DNA of 20,426 nucleotides, from assembly GCA_045541495.1 (NCBI GenBank), contig JAZQJE010000039.1, positions 1 through 20,426 of the forward strand, given 5' to 3'. Source of the DNA: RGIG3009 sp045541495. GTDB lineage: Bacteria > Bacillota > Clostridia > Oscillospirales > Acutalibacteraceae. This document shows, in pieces, positions 7,186 through 13,877 of this stretch; positions within the stretch are counted from its first letter, which is position 1, and each line of letters starts with the position of its first letter. The translations under genes and the position numbers were made by a program. The notes beneath the pieces are model-generated. The model saw nothing but the letters and a program-made list of their open reading frames with translations. It searched no databases and was not told where the DNA came from.

Positions 7186-7396
7186 TTATTTAGAGGTGAA
7201 CATAATGAATAGTCCATTACTTGATAAATCTCTTGATTTTGCAACAAAGATTGTCTTGTTTTATGAAGTGTTTTCTAAAACGAGAAAAGATACAACTATT
7301 GCAAAACAATTGCTTCGCTCTGCTACAAGTGTTGGTGCTAACATAAATGAAACTATTTATGGTAATAGTAAAGCAGACTTCATTTCTAAAGAAGAA

Positions 7397-7429
7397 GAGA
7401 GAGTCACCGTTAGGTGGTGCTCTCTTTTT
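7397..7429 (+). terminator. Rho-independent terminator inside the S23-like remnant
   Basis: GAGAGAG (7397-7403) pairs with the CTCTC stretch at 7420-7426 and CACC (7405-7408) with GGTG (7413-7416) across a small bulge, with a GTTA loop, followed by TTTTT. It marks where DNA unrelated to the S23-like gene begins. Confidence 0.65.
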
Positions 7430-7457
7430 CCGTTCGGAGGGATTCGAAAGGGCGTGC

Positions 7458-7489
7458 AGAAAACACCACGGTGTGGTGTTTTCTTTTTT
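7458..7489 (+). terminator. Rho-independent terminator upstream of the aromatic operon
   Basis: A perfect 12-bp stem (7458-7469 with 7473-7484) with a 3-nt loop and a following T-rich tail. Together with the terminator at 7397-7429 it isolates the aromatic operon promoter from upstream transcription. Confidence 0.8.
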
Positions 7490-7561
7490 CGATGATAAAG
7501 GTTATCTTTGGAACAACAAGAGTAATTTTTATGGATTGAGATGCAAATTTATAAGTTTTTC

Positions 7562-7590
7562 TTGACAATTATTCAGAATTGCTATAAATT
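7562..7590 (+). promoter_or_regulatory. Promoter of the aromatic amino acid operon
   Basis: A perfect TTGACA at 7562-7567 is followed by TATAAA at 7583-7588 (15-bp spacer) or TAAATT at 7585-7590 (17-bp spacer). A second TATAAT-like box sits at 7599-7604 without a good -35. Transcription would begin near 7597, just before the leader ORF's ribosome binding site (GAGGTG, 7609-7614). Confidence 0.65.
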
Positions 7591-7621
7591 ATAGGTACTA
7601 TAATTTGTGAGGTGAAACGGG

Positions 7622-7690
7622 ATGGCCTTTTCGGCATATCAATTTTATTATTTTACGGAGGGCTGCCCGTTTTCTGCGTATGGCCGATAA
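7622..7690 (+). CDS. Phe/Tyr-rich leader peptide of the aromatic operon
   Basis: A 22-codon ORF with its own ribosome binding site (GAGGTG, 7 nt upstream). Phe is at residues 3, 8, 11 and 17 and Tyr at 6, 9, 10 and 20, so 8 of 22 residues are Phe or Tyr. The densest run is Phe-Tyr-Tyr-Phe at 8-11 (7643-7654). The stop codon lies inside a strong hairpin (7683-7706), and a terminator follows before pheA. This is the layout of a ribosome-mediated attenuator such as the enterobacterial pheL, but sensing both amino acids. The peptide itself is probably only a sensor. Its sequence was not recognised as a named family. Alternative: chance composition, which is unlikely given the RBS, the position and the downstream terminator. 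Confidence 0.85.
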   Translation: MAFSAYQFYYFTEGCPFSAYGR

Positions 7691-7706
7691 GCAATCTGCT
7701 TTCGGC
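7683..7706 (+). promoter_or_regulatory. Leader hairpin overlapping the leader peptide stop codon
   Basis: GCCGA (7683-7687) pairs with TCGGC (7702-7706) and AAGCA (7689-7693) with TGCTT (7697-7701), with one bulged T and an ATC loop, giving 10 bp. A ribosome finishing the leader peptide at 7688-7690 would disrupt it. It could be a pause hairpin or part of the antitermination switch. Confidence 0.7.
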
Positions 7707-7724
7707 GTATCGACAACGGACAGT

Positions 7725-7771
7725 CCGCAGCCGCTTATGCCTGAATGGGCAAAAGAGGATGCGGTTTTTTT
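7725..7771 (+). terminator. Attenuator terminator before pheA
   Basis: Bases 7725-7741 and 7748-7764 form a symmetric 17-position stem with 14 Watson-Crick pairs and three mismatches (two G-A, one A-A). It closes a 6-nt loop and is followed by seven T residues (7765-7771). It lies between the leader stop (7690) and the pheA start (7795), so it terminates before the first structural gene. Segments of its 5' arm can pair alternatively with leader sequence: 7733-7738 with 7687-7692 (6 bp), and 7727-7732 with 7661-7666 (6 bp). These are candidate antiterminators. Confidence 0.85.
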
Positions 7772-7794
7772 ATTGTAGTAGGGGGAGAACGATT

Positions 7795-8883
7795 ATGACC
7801 GATCTCGAAAGAGCCAGACAGATCATCAACGAAACCGATGTGGAGATGGCGCGATTATTTGAACGGCGGATGGATGCCGCCCGTTTGGTAGCCGCCTATA
7901 AAAAGGAACACGGTTTGCCGGTGGATGACTTTGGCAGAGAAGCGGAGATTCTCAAACGGAATACCAAGTTGGTAGCCAATGAGGATTATCGATCCTATTA
8001 TGTGAATTTCCTACAATACACTATCGGCTTGTCCAAAAATTTGCAACACCGTTTGTTGGACGGTATGCGGGTGGCGTACAGTGGGGTGGAAGGTGCCTTC
8101 GCCAACATCGCCGCTGAGCGTATTTTTCCCGACGGCAGTGCGGTAGCCTACCCCGACTTTAAAGCCGCCTATGATGCGGTGGTGGCGGGGGAATGCGATT
8201 GTGCTGTGCTTCCCGTGGAAAACAGCCACAACGGTGATGTGGGACAAGTATTGGATTTGGCCTTTTTCGGTTCGCTGTTTGTAACGGGAGTCTACGAGAT
8301 CGAGGTCGTTCAAAATCTACTCGCCGTTCCCGGCGCTTCTCTCAGTGACATTAAACAAGTCACCAGTCATCCCCAGGCTCTCGGTCAATGCGCAGCTTAT
8401 ATCCGCAAACACGGGTTTGAACCTATCGAAGCGGTAAACACCGCCGTGGCGGCGCGCCGCGTGGCGGAACTGGGCCGTCGGGATCTGGCGGCCATCGGCA
8501 GTGCGGAAGCGGCAGAAAAATTCGGCCTTGTAAAACTGGAAGGTCATATCAACGAAAGCGGCAGTAACACCACCCGTTTTGCTGTTTTCTCCCGCGCCGA
8601 ACGGGCACCCTCGGCAACGGACAAACAGTTTGTCATGCTCTTCACCGTGAAAAATGCCGCGGGCTCACTGGGACGAGCGGTGTCGGTCATCGGGGAACAC
8701 GGTTTTAATTTGCGGGCACTGAAAAGCCGCCCCACCAAAGAATTGATTTGGGATTATTATTTTTATGCCGAGGGCGAGGGCAATATCCACAGCGAGCAGG
8801 GGAAAACCATGCTTCGTGAACTGAAAAAATGTTGCAGTCAAGTGAAGATCCTCGGCAATTTTGAAAAAGAAATTTACATCTAA
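7795..8883 (+). CDS. pheA: Bifunctional chorismate mutase / prephenate dehydratase
   Basis: A 362-residue enzyme converting chorismate to prephenate and then to phenylpyruvate, the committed route to Phe. Domains: an all-helical AroQ-type chorismate mutase (residues 1-85, with the RRMDAARLVAAYK segment), prephenate dehydratase (from RVAYSGVEGAFA at 92 to about 275, with the catalytic TTRF at 259-262), and a C-terminal ACT domain (about 277-356) for Phe feedback. In the ACT domain the usual ESRP motif reads KSRP (310-313). An in-frame GTG at 7612 exists, but it would read through the leader and terminator. The ATG at 7795 follows a GGGGGAG ribosome binding site, and the domain starts there. 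It is the first structural gene of the operon, downstream of the attenuator. Confidence 0.95.
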   Translation: MTDLERARQIINETDVEMARLFERRMDAARLVAAYKKEHGLPVDDFGREAEILKRNTKLVANEDYRSYYVNFLQYTIGLSKNLQHRLLDGMRVAYSGVEGAFANIAAERIFPDGSAVAYPDFKAAYDAVVAGECDCAVLPVENSHNGDVGQVLDLAFFGSLFVTGVYEIEVVQNLLAVPGASLSDIKQVTSHPQALGQCAAYIRKHGFEPIEAVNTAVAARRVAELGRRDLAAIGSAEAAEKFGLVKLEGHINESGSNTTRFAVFSRAERAPSATDKQFVMLFTVKNAAGSLGRAVSVIGEHGFNLRALKSRPTKELIWDYYFYAEGEGNIHSEQGKTMLRELKKCCSQVKILGNFEKEIYI

Positions 8884-8898
8884 CGGGAGTGATAGACC

Positions 8899-9918
8899 AT
8901 GACGTTATCGGTCAAAACTTCACAAGGTACCTACGATATCGTGTTACAGCGGGGGGCGTTGCAACAGGTAGGCGAACTACTTCCCCTTGATCGCCGCGTA
9001 CTGGTAGTCACCGACGACGGCGTACCGCCTGTTTACGCCCAAACAGTGGCCGATGCCGCCCGCGACGGGGCGATCGTTACCATCCCCCAAGGCGAACGCT
9101 CAAAACAGATGGATACTTGGCAGACCGTATTGAAAGCGTTGGTAGATCACGAATTCACCCGTACCGACTGTGTCGTCGCCGTAGGCGGCGGCGTGGTGGG
9201 GGATCTGGCGGGGTTTGCTGCCTCGACCTATATGCGGGGCATTGATTTCTATAACATCCCCACCACCTTGTTATCCCAAGTGGATTCCTCCATCGGCGGA
9301 AAGACCGCGATTGATTTTATGGGATTTAAAAATCTGGTGGGCGCGTTTTACCCGCCCAAAAGGGTCATCATCGATCCCGAAACGCTCAAGACTTTACCCT
9401 ACCGTCAAGTGGCAAACGGATTGGCGGAATCGGTGAAAATGTCCCTGACCAGCGACGCGGAACTGTTTTCCTTGTTTGAAACCGCCGACATACACGACGA
9501 CACGGTGATGGATATCATCATTGAACGGTCACTGCGCATCAAACGGCAGGTGGTGGAAGCGGACGAACATGAGGGCGGGTTGCGAAAGATCCTCAACTTC
9601 GGTCATACGTTGGGGCACGCCATCGAAAGTGTCAACGATATGGAAACCTATTATCACGGAGAGTGCGTGGCCATTGGCATGATTCCCATGTGTTCGCACG
9701 ACGTGCGGGCTCGGCTGATCCCCGTTCTTCAAAAACTGCAACTTCCCGTTTTACACAACGAAGGGGTCGACGGATTACTGGCGGCGTGCCGCCACGATAA
9801 AAAAACGGCGGGGGACACCATTACCGTGGTAACCGTTTCCGCCGTGGGCACATTCGACCTGAAAACACTACCCCTTGAAGAGTTTGAACAACAGTTAAGG
9901 CAGGTGATGAGCACGTGA
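8899..9918 (+). CDS. aroB: 3-dehydroquinate synthase
   Basis: A 339-residue NAD- and metal-dependent enzyme converting DAHP to 3-dehydroquinate, step 2 of the shikimate pathway. The N-terminal Rossmann-like half carries VVAVGGGVVGDLAGFAAS (nucleotide binding). It is followed by the family stretches PTTLLSQVDSSIGGKTAID and NLVGAFYPPK, and the C-terminal half holds the metal-binding segments around LNFGHTLGHAIE and HGECVAIGM. The length is close to the usual 350-360. A GGGAGTG ribosome binding site precedes the ATG, 15 nt after pheA. Its TGA overlaps the GTG start of aroC by 4 nt. Confidence 0.96.
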   Translation: MTLSVKTSQGTYDIVLQRGALQQVGELLPLDRRVLVVTDDGVPPVYAQTVADAARDGAIVTIPQGERSKQMDTWQTVLKALVDHEFTRTDCVVAVGGGVVGDLAGFAASTYMRGIDFYNIPTTLLSQVDSSIGGKTAIDFMGFKNLVGAFYPPKRVIIDPETLKTLPYRQVANGLAESVKMSLTSDAELFSLFETADIHDDTVMDIIIERSLRIKRQVVEADEHEGGLRKILNFGHTLGHAIESVNDMETYYHGECVAIGMIPMCSHDVRARLIPVLQKLQLPVLHNEGVDGLLAACRHDKKTAGDTITVVTVSAVGTFDLKTLPLEEFEQQLRQVMST

Positions 9919-11012
9919 AAAACACCATCGGTAATCATATTTTGGTGACCCTGTTCGGCGAAAGCCACGGTCCCGCTATCGGTGCGGTGATCGACGGTCT
10001 TGCCCCCGGTATTCCCGTGGACGAGGATTATATCCGCACACTGCTATCCCGCCGCCGTCCTGCGGGGGATATTGCCACCACCCGTCGGGAACCCGATGCG
10101 TTTGTGATTGAGAGCGGCGTGTTTGAAGGAAAAACAACGGGTACGCCCCTGTGTATTCTCATTCCCAATACCGATACCCGTTCTAAAGACTATGCCGCCA
10201 CCCGTTTTTTGGCGCGGCCGTCCCATGTGGATTACACCGCCTATTGCAAATATCACGGCTATGAAGATTATCGCGGCGGCGGCCATTTCAGCGGCCGTAT
10301 CACCGCCGCGCTGGTAGCGGCGGGGGCTATTGTGATTCCCGCCTTGGAAAAAAAAGGTATTGGCATTGCCACCCATATTAAACGCTGTGGCGGTATTGCC
10401 GATCGAGAATTCGGCGATCTGTCTGCTGATCTGTCCTACCTGTCTTCACAGGCGTTTGCCGTGTTGGATGAAAGCGTGGGGGAAGCCATGATGAATACCA
10501 TCCGTGTCGCCCGCGCACAGGGTAACAGTGTGGGCGGCATACTCGAAACCGCTGTTATCGGTTTGCCCGCGGGCGTGGGCGAACCGTGGTTCGACACGGT
10601 GGAAAGTATGCTTTCTCATGCGCTTTTTGCTGTTCCCGCCGTGAAAGGCGTGGAATTCGGTGCGGGATTTGCCCTTGCGGATATGACAGGTGCGGATGCT
10701 AACGATGCTTTTCGTATGACAGGCGGACAAGTAATCACCGCCACCAATCACAGCGGCGGTATCAACGGCGGTATCACCAATGGTATGCCCATCGTATTTC
10801 GTACTGTTGTCCGTCCCACCCCCACCATCAGTCGCGAACAACAAACGGTGAACATGGAAAAAGGTGAGGACGCCACTTTGATTGCCACGGGTCGTCACGA
10901 TCCCTGTATCGTGCATCGAGCGCGGGTGGTTGTGGATTGTATGACCGCCTTGGTAGTGGCAGATCTGTTAACGGGCCGTTTCGGCACCGATTGGTTGGGA
11001 AGTACAATATGA
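9915..11012 (+). CDS. aroC: Chorismate synthase
   Basis: A 365-residue FMN-dependent enzyme that converts EPSP to chorismate, the last common step. Family signatures are all present: GESHGPAIG near the N terminus, RRRPAGDIATTRREPD, the GYEDYRGGGHFSGRITA stretch, HSGGINGGITNG for flavin binding, and GRHDPCIVHRA near the C terminus. The start is GTG at 9915, overlapping the aroB TGA as GTGA, so translation is probably coupled. It ends in an ATGA overlap with the aroE-aroK fusion. Nothing is missing relative to the family. Confidence 0.96.
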   Translation: MKNTIGNHILVTLFGESHGPAIGAVIDGLAPGIPVDEDYIRTLLSRRRPAGDIATTRREPDAFVIESGVFEGKTTGTPLCILIPNTDTRSKDYAATRFLARPSHVDYTAYCKYHGYEDYRGGGHFSGRITAALVAAGAIVIPALEKKGIGIATHIKRCGGIADREFGDLSADLSYLSSQAFAVLDESVGEAMMNTIRVARAQGNSVGGILETAVIGLPAGVGEPWFDTVESMLSHALFAVPAVKGVEFGAGFALADMTGADANDAFRMTGGQVITATNHSGGINGGITNGMPIVFRTVVRPTPTISREQQTVNMEKGEDATLIATGRHDPCIVHRARVVVDCMTALVVADLLTGRFGTDWLGSTI

Positions 11013-12241
11013 AATACGGTGTGATCGCCGAACGGTTGGGACATAGTTTTTCCAAAGAAATTCACAACCAACTGTTCGACTACGAGTATGAACTCAAAGA
11101 AATTTCCCAAGGGGAACTGGACGCTTTTATGCGCGCGAAAGATTTTTGCGCCATCAACGTGACCATTCCGTACAAACAGGCGGTTATTCCCTATTTGGAC
11201 GAGATCAGCGATATCGCCCGTGCCATCGGCGCGGTGAACACCATCGTCAATCGGAACGGCCGTTTATACGGGGATAACACCGATTATCTCGGCATGATTG
11301 CCTTGCTGAAACGGGCGGGTATCACCGTTACGGGGAAACACGTGCTCATCTTGGGCAGCGGCGGCACGGCTAAAACGGCAAACGCCGTGGTACGCGCTCT
11401 AAACTGCGCTACGGTGAAGATCGTTTCCCGCATGGCCACTGCCACCACCATCGATTATACCCAAGCGGTTGCTTGCACGGATACGCAGGTCATCATCAAC
11501 ACCACCCCTTGCGGGATGTTTCCGCACATTGGGGAAAGTGCCATCGACATCCGAATGTTTCCCCGTTTGGAAGGCGTGGCAGACGCGGTATATAACCCCC
11601 TTCGTTCCAAACTGGTGTGCGATGCTCTTGAACGGGGTATCCCCGCCGTGGGCGGTCTGTATATGTTGGTGGCCCAAGCCGCCTTTGCGGCAGAAAAATT
11701 CATCGGTGAATCGGTATCAAACGACACCATCGATCGCGTGTTTCACAATCTGCACGCTGCCAAACAAAATCTGGTATTGGTGGGTATGCCCGCTTGCGGT
11801 AAAACCACGGTGGGGCAGTTGCTGGCCAAACGGTTGGGCAAAACCTTTATCGATACCGATGAGGAGATCGTCAAGCGGGAAGGCCGCACCATCCCCGATA
11901 TTTTCAAAGAGGGAGAACCGACATTTCGCGATATCGAATCCGCGGTAATTCGGGACGTTGCCGCCAAGCAAGGTGCCGTCATCTCCACAGGCGGCGGCGC
12001 GGTGTTGCGGCAGGAAAATGTGGCTCTTCTCAAAGAAAACGGCCGTTTGTATTTCTTGGACCGTCCTTTGGAACAATTGGTTGCCACCGCGGATCGTCCC
12101 TTGTCGTCCGATCGAGAATCGCTGGAACGGCGCTACCGTGAACGATATACCATCTACTGCGGTTGTTGTGACTGCCACATTACCCAAACCGCCACCCCCG
12201 AACAAGCGGCGGCGGCCATCGAGGAGGATGCGTTTTCATGA
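11009..12241 (+). CDS. aroE-aroK: Shikimate dehydrogenase / shikimate kinase fusion
   Basis: One 410-residue polypeptide carrying two consecutive pathway steps. Residues 1 to about 248 are AroE (3-dehydroshikimate to shikimate, NADPH): shikimate-binding HSFSKEIHN, catalytic Lys in NVTIPYKQ, catalytic Asp in NTDYLG, and a nucleotide-binding LILGSGGTAKT. Residues about 253-410 are AroK (shikimate to shikimate-3-phosphate, ATP): P-loop GMPACGKTT at 259-267, the DTDEEIVKREG shikimate-binding segment, FRDIES, and ISTGGGAVL. The start is the ATG in the ATGA overlap with aroC. Upstream in-frame codons lie inside aroC and are not used. The kinase follows AroE with almost no linker, so this is a true fusion rather than a frameshift artefact. 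It overlaps aroQ by ATGA. Confidence 0.94.
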   Translation: MKYGVIAERLGHSFSKEIHNQLFDYEYELKEISQGELDAFMRAKDFCAINVTIPYKQAVIPYLDEISDIARAIGAVNTIVNRNGRLYGDNTDYLGMIALLKRAGITVTGKHVLILGSGGTAKTANAVVRALNCATVKIVSRMATATTIDYTQAVACTDTQVIINTTPCGMFPHIGESAIDIRMFPRLEGVADAVYNPLRSKLVCDALERGIPAVGGLYMLVAQAAFAAEKFIGESVSNDTIDRVFHNLHAAKQNLVLVGMPACGKTTVGQLLAKRLGKTFIDTDEEIVKREGRTIPDIFKEGEPTFRDIESAVIRDVAAKQGAVISTGGGAVLRQENVALLKENGRLYFLDRPLEQLVATADRPLSSDRESLERRYRERYTIYCGCCDCHITQTATPEQAAAAIEEDAFS

Positions 12242-12672
12242 ACATACTGGTGCTTAACGGCCCCAACTTGAATATGCTGGGTATTCGGGAGCCGTCCATC
12301 TACGGTTACGATACCTATGATGATCTCTGTGCGCTCATCCGTGAACACGCCGCAAAGCGGGGTGTCACGGTGGATTGTTATCAATCTAATCACGAGGGAG
12401 ATCTGGTGGATGCCATCCAAGCCGCCTATGGCAAGATGGACGGTATTGTCATCAACCCCGCGGCCTATACCCATACCAGTGTGGCGTTACTGGATGCACT
12501 GAAATCGGTGGGTGTCCCCGCCGTGGAAGTGCATATTTCCGATGTATCCAAGCGGGAAGATTTTCGTCAGGTGAGCTATGTGCGCGCCTATTGTCTTGCC
12601 ACCATTGCGGGTCACGGCTTTGCGGGATACACCGAAGCCATCGACCGCTTAATTGCGGAGGCGGCGGTATGA
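12238..12672 (+). CDS. aroQ: 3-dehydroquinate dehydratase, type II
   Basis: A 144-residue enzyme that dehydrates 3-dehydroquinate to 3-dehydroshikimate. Type II features: LNGPNLNMLGIREPSIYG at the N terminus, with the catalytic Tyr in the flexible loop region; QSNHEGDLVDAIQ; INPAAYTHTSVALLDAL; and EVHISDVSKREDFR, followed by a C-terminal GHGFAGY with His. The length is typical (140-150; dodecamer in the family). It starts in an ATGA overlap with the aroE-aroK fusion and ends in an ATGA overlap with aroA. Confidence 0.96.
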   Translation: MNILVLNGPNLNMLGIREPSIYGYDTYDDLCALIREHAAKRGVTVDCYQSNHEGDLVDAIQAAYGKMDGIVINPAAYTHTSVALLDALKSVGVPAVEVHISDVSKREDFRQVSYVRAYCLATIAGHGFAGYTEAIDRLIAEAAV

Positions 12673-13877
12673 CAGTCACCATTCAGCCGTCCAAAGGACG
12701 GGGCACCGTTACGGCACCCCCTTCCAAAAGCATGGCTCATCGCGCGTTGCTGTGCGGCGCGTTATCGGGAAACAGCACCATATCGCGGTTGGTCTTTTCC
12801 AAAGACGTGGAAGCCACCCTGTCCTGTTTGCAGGCGTTGGGTGCGTCCATAGAACGAAAAGGGGATACCGTTCGACTGGGTGGCTTGACCTTGTTGACCA
12901 TTCCCGACCATGCCCGCCTGTTTTGTAACGAAAGTGGCAGTACCTTGCGATTTTTTATTCCTCTGTGTATGACGGCGGGAAAACCTGTGACCCTCACGGG
13001 CAGTGAACGGTTGTTTGAACGTCCGTTGACGGTATATGAGGAGATCGCCCGCAAACAGGGTATCACATTTATCAAAGAACGGAATCGGGTAACGGTGTGC
13101 GGCCGTTTGCGCAGTGGGGAATACACTGTTCCCGGCGACATTTCCAGTCAATTTATTACGGGCCTGCTGCTGGCTTTACCATTACTCGACGGCGACAGTA
13201 CGTTAACGGTTGTGGGCCGTTTTGAAAGTGCCTCTTATATTGATCTCACCCTCAGTGCCCTTGCGGATTTCGGTATCACCGTCCATCGAAACGGCTCGGT
13301 GTTTACCATCCCCGGGGGACAACGTTATAAAAACCGTTCGTATACGGTGGAGGGTGACTGCTCCAATGCCGCTTTTTTAGAAGCCTTTAACTTGTTGGGC
13401 GGTCAGGTACAGGTGACGGGACTCAACCCCGCCACTCTTCAAGGTGACCGTGTATATCGTGATATTTTTGCGGGACTGGCGGCGGGAAAACAGGACTACG
13501 ACCTGTCCGACTGCCCCGATCTGGCACCCGTTGCCTTTGCGATGGCCGCCGCTTTGGGCGGTGCTTGCTTTACAGGCACGGCGCGGTTGCGTATCAAAGA
13601 AAGCGACCGCGGCGCGGCCATGGCGGCAGAACTGAAAAAATTCGGGATCCTCGTCACGGTGGAAGAAAACACGGTGACGGTGCACAAGGGGATGTTGCAT
13701 ACGCCGTCCGCCCCGTTGTGCGGTCACAACGATCATCGCATCGTCATGGCGCTGTCCCTGTTGTGCACGGTGACGGGCGGAACCATTGAGGGTGCCCAAG
13801 CGGTAAGCAAAAGTTATCCTGATTTCTTTGAAATTCTTCAATCCCTACAGATAGGACTTGTTCAACATGAAACTTGA
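12669..13877 (+). CDS. aroA: 3-phosphoshikimate 1-carboxyvinyltransferase (EPSP synthase)
   Basis: A 402-residue enzyme joining PEP to shikimate-3-phosphate. It shows PSKSMAHRALLCGAL near the N terminus (Lys-Ser-Met substrate site), LFCNESGSTLRFFIPL in place of the more usual GNSGTTxR-type stretch, ESDRGAAMAAELKKFG (catalytic Asp-Arg region) and HNDHRIVMAL near the C terminus. It is somewhat shorter than the usual 420-440 residues, but all blocks are present. The start is the ATG of the ATGA overlap with aroQ; the longer in-frame start would lie inside aroQ. It overlaps tyrA by 11 nt. Confidence 0.95.
   Translation: MTVTIQPSKGRGTVTAPPSKSMAHRALLCGALSGNSTISRLVFSKDVEATLSCLQALGASIERKGDTVRLGGLTLLTIPDHARLFCNESGSTLRFFIPLCMTAGKPVTLTGSERLFERPLTVYEEIARKQGITFIKERNRVTVCGRLRSGEYTVPGDISSQFITGLLLALPLLDGDSTLTVVGRFESASYIDLTLSALADFGITVHRNGSVFTIPGGQRYKNRSYTVEGDCSNAAFLEAFNLLGGQVQVTGLNPATLQGDRVYRDIFAGLAAGKQDYDLSDCPDLAPVAFAMAAALGGACFTGTARLRIKESDRGAAMAAELKKFGILVTVEENTVTVHKGMLHTPSAPLCGHNDHRIVMALSLLCTVTGGTIEGAQAVSKSYPDFFEILQSLQIGLVQHET

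Larger units (their letters stand above)
7205..7495 (+). pseudogene. Truncated four-helix-bundle protein (S23 / intervening-sequence family)
   Basis: The ATG at 7205 follows GAGGTGAA at good spacing. About 62 residues match the N-terminal half of the S23-type four-helix bundle family: LDFATKIVLFYEVF, then the conserved QLLRSATSVGANINE and SKADFISK. The usual continuation (a further helical half, giving 115-125 residues in total) is missing. The frame instead runs on through hairpin-forming DNA (7397-7490) to a TGA at 7493, adding an unrelated 34-residue tail. AT content is clearly higher here than in the flanking genes. The family is encoded in 23S rRNA intervening sequences or standalone in accessory regions; its function is not well defined. 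It is most likely a deletion remnant. Confidence 0.75.

Noticed and set aside
7205..7495. A functional 96-residue protein from the S23-like frame
   Set aside because: Only the first 62 residues match the family; the tail is encoded by two terminator hairpins and has no protein-like pattern.
7612..7794. In-frame GTG-started N-terminal extension of pheA
   Set aside because: This stretch holds the leader peptide in another frame, the attenuator terminator and the pheA RBS; the chorismate mutase domain begins at 7795.
7562..7795. T-box or other riboswitch in the aromatic operon leader
   Set aside because: No T-box core sequence or specifier architecture is visible, and the leader is short; the small Phe/Tyr-rich ORF plus terminator explains the region better.
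10044..10376. Antisense open frames within aroC, and similar long antisense frames across the aromatic operon and the MacB-like gene
   Set aside because: They lie opposite well-supported genes, have no RBS and show low-complexity composition; they are by-products of codon bias.
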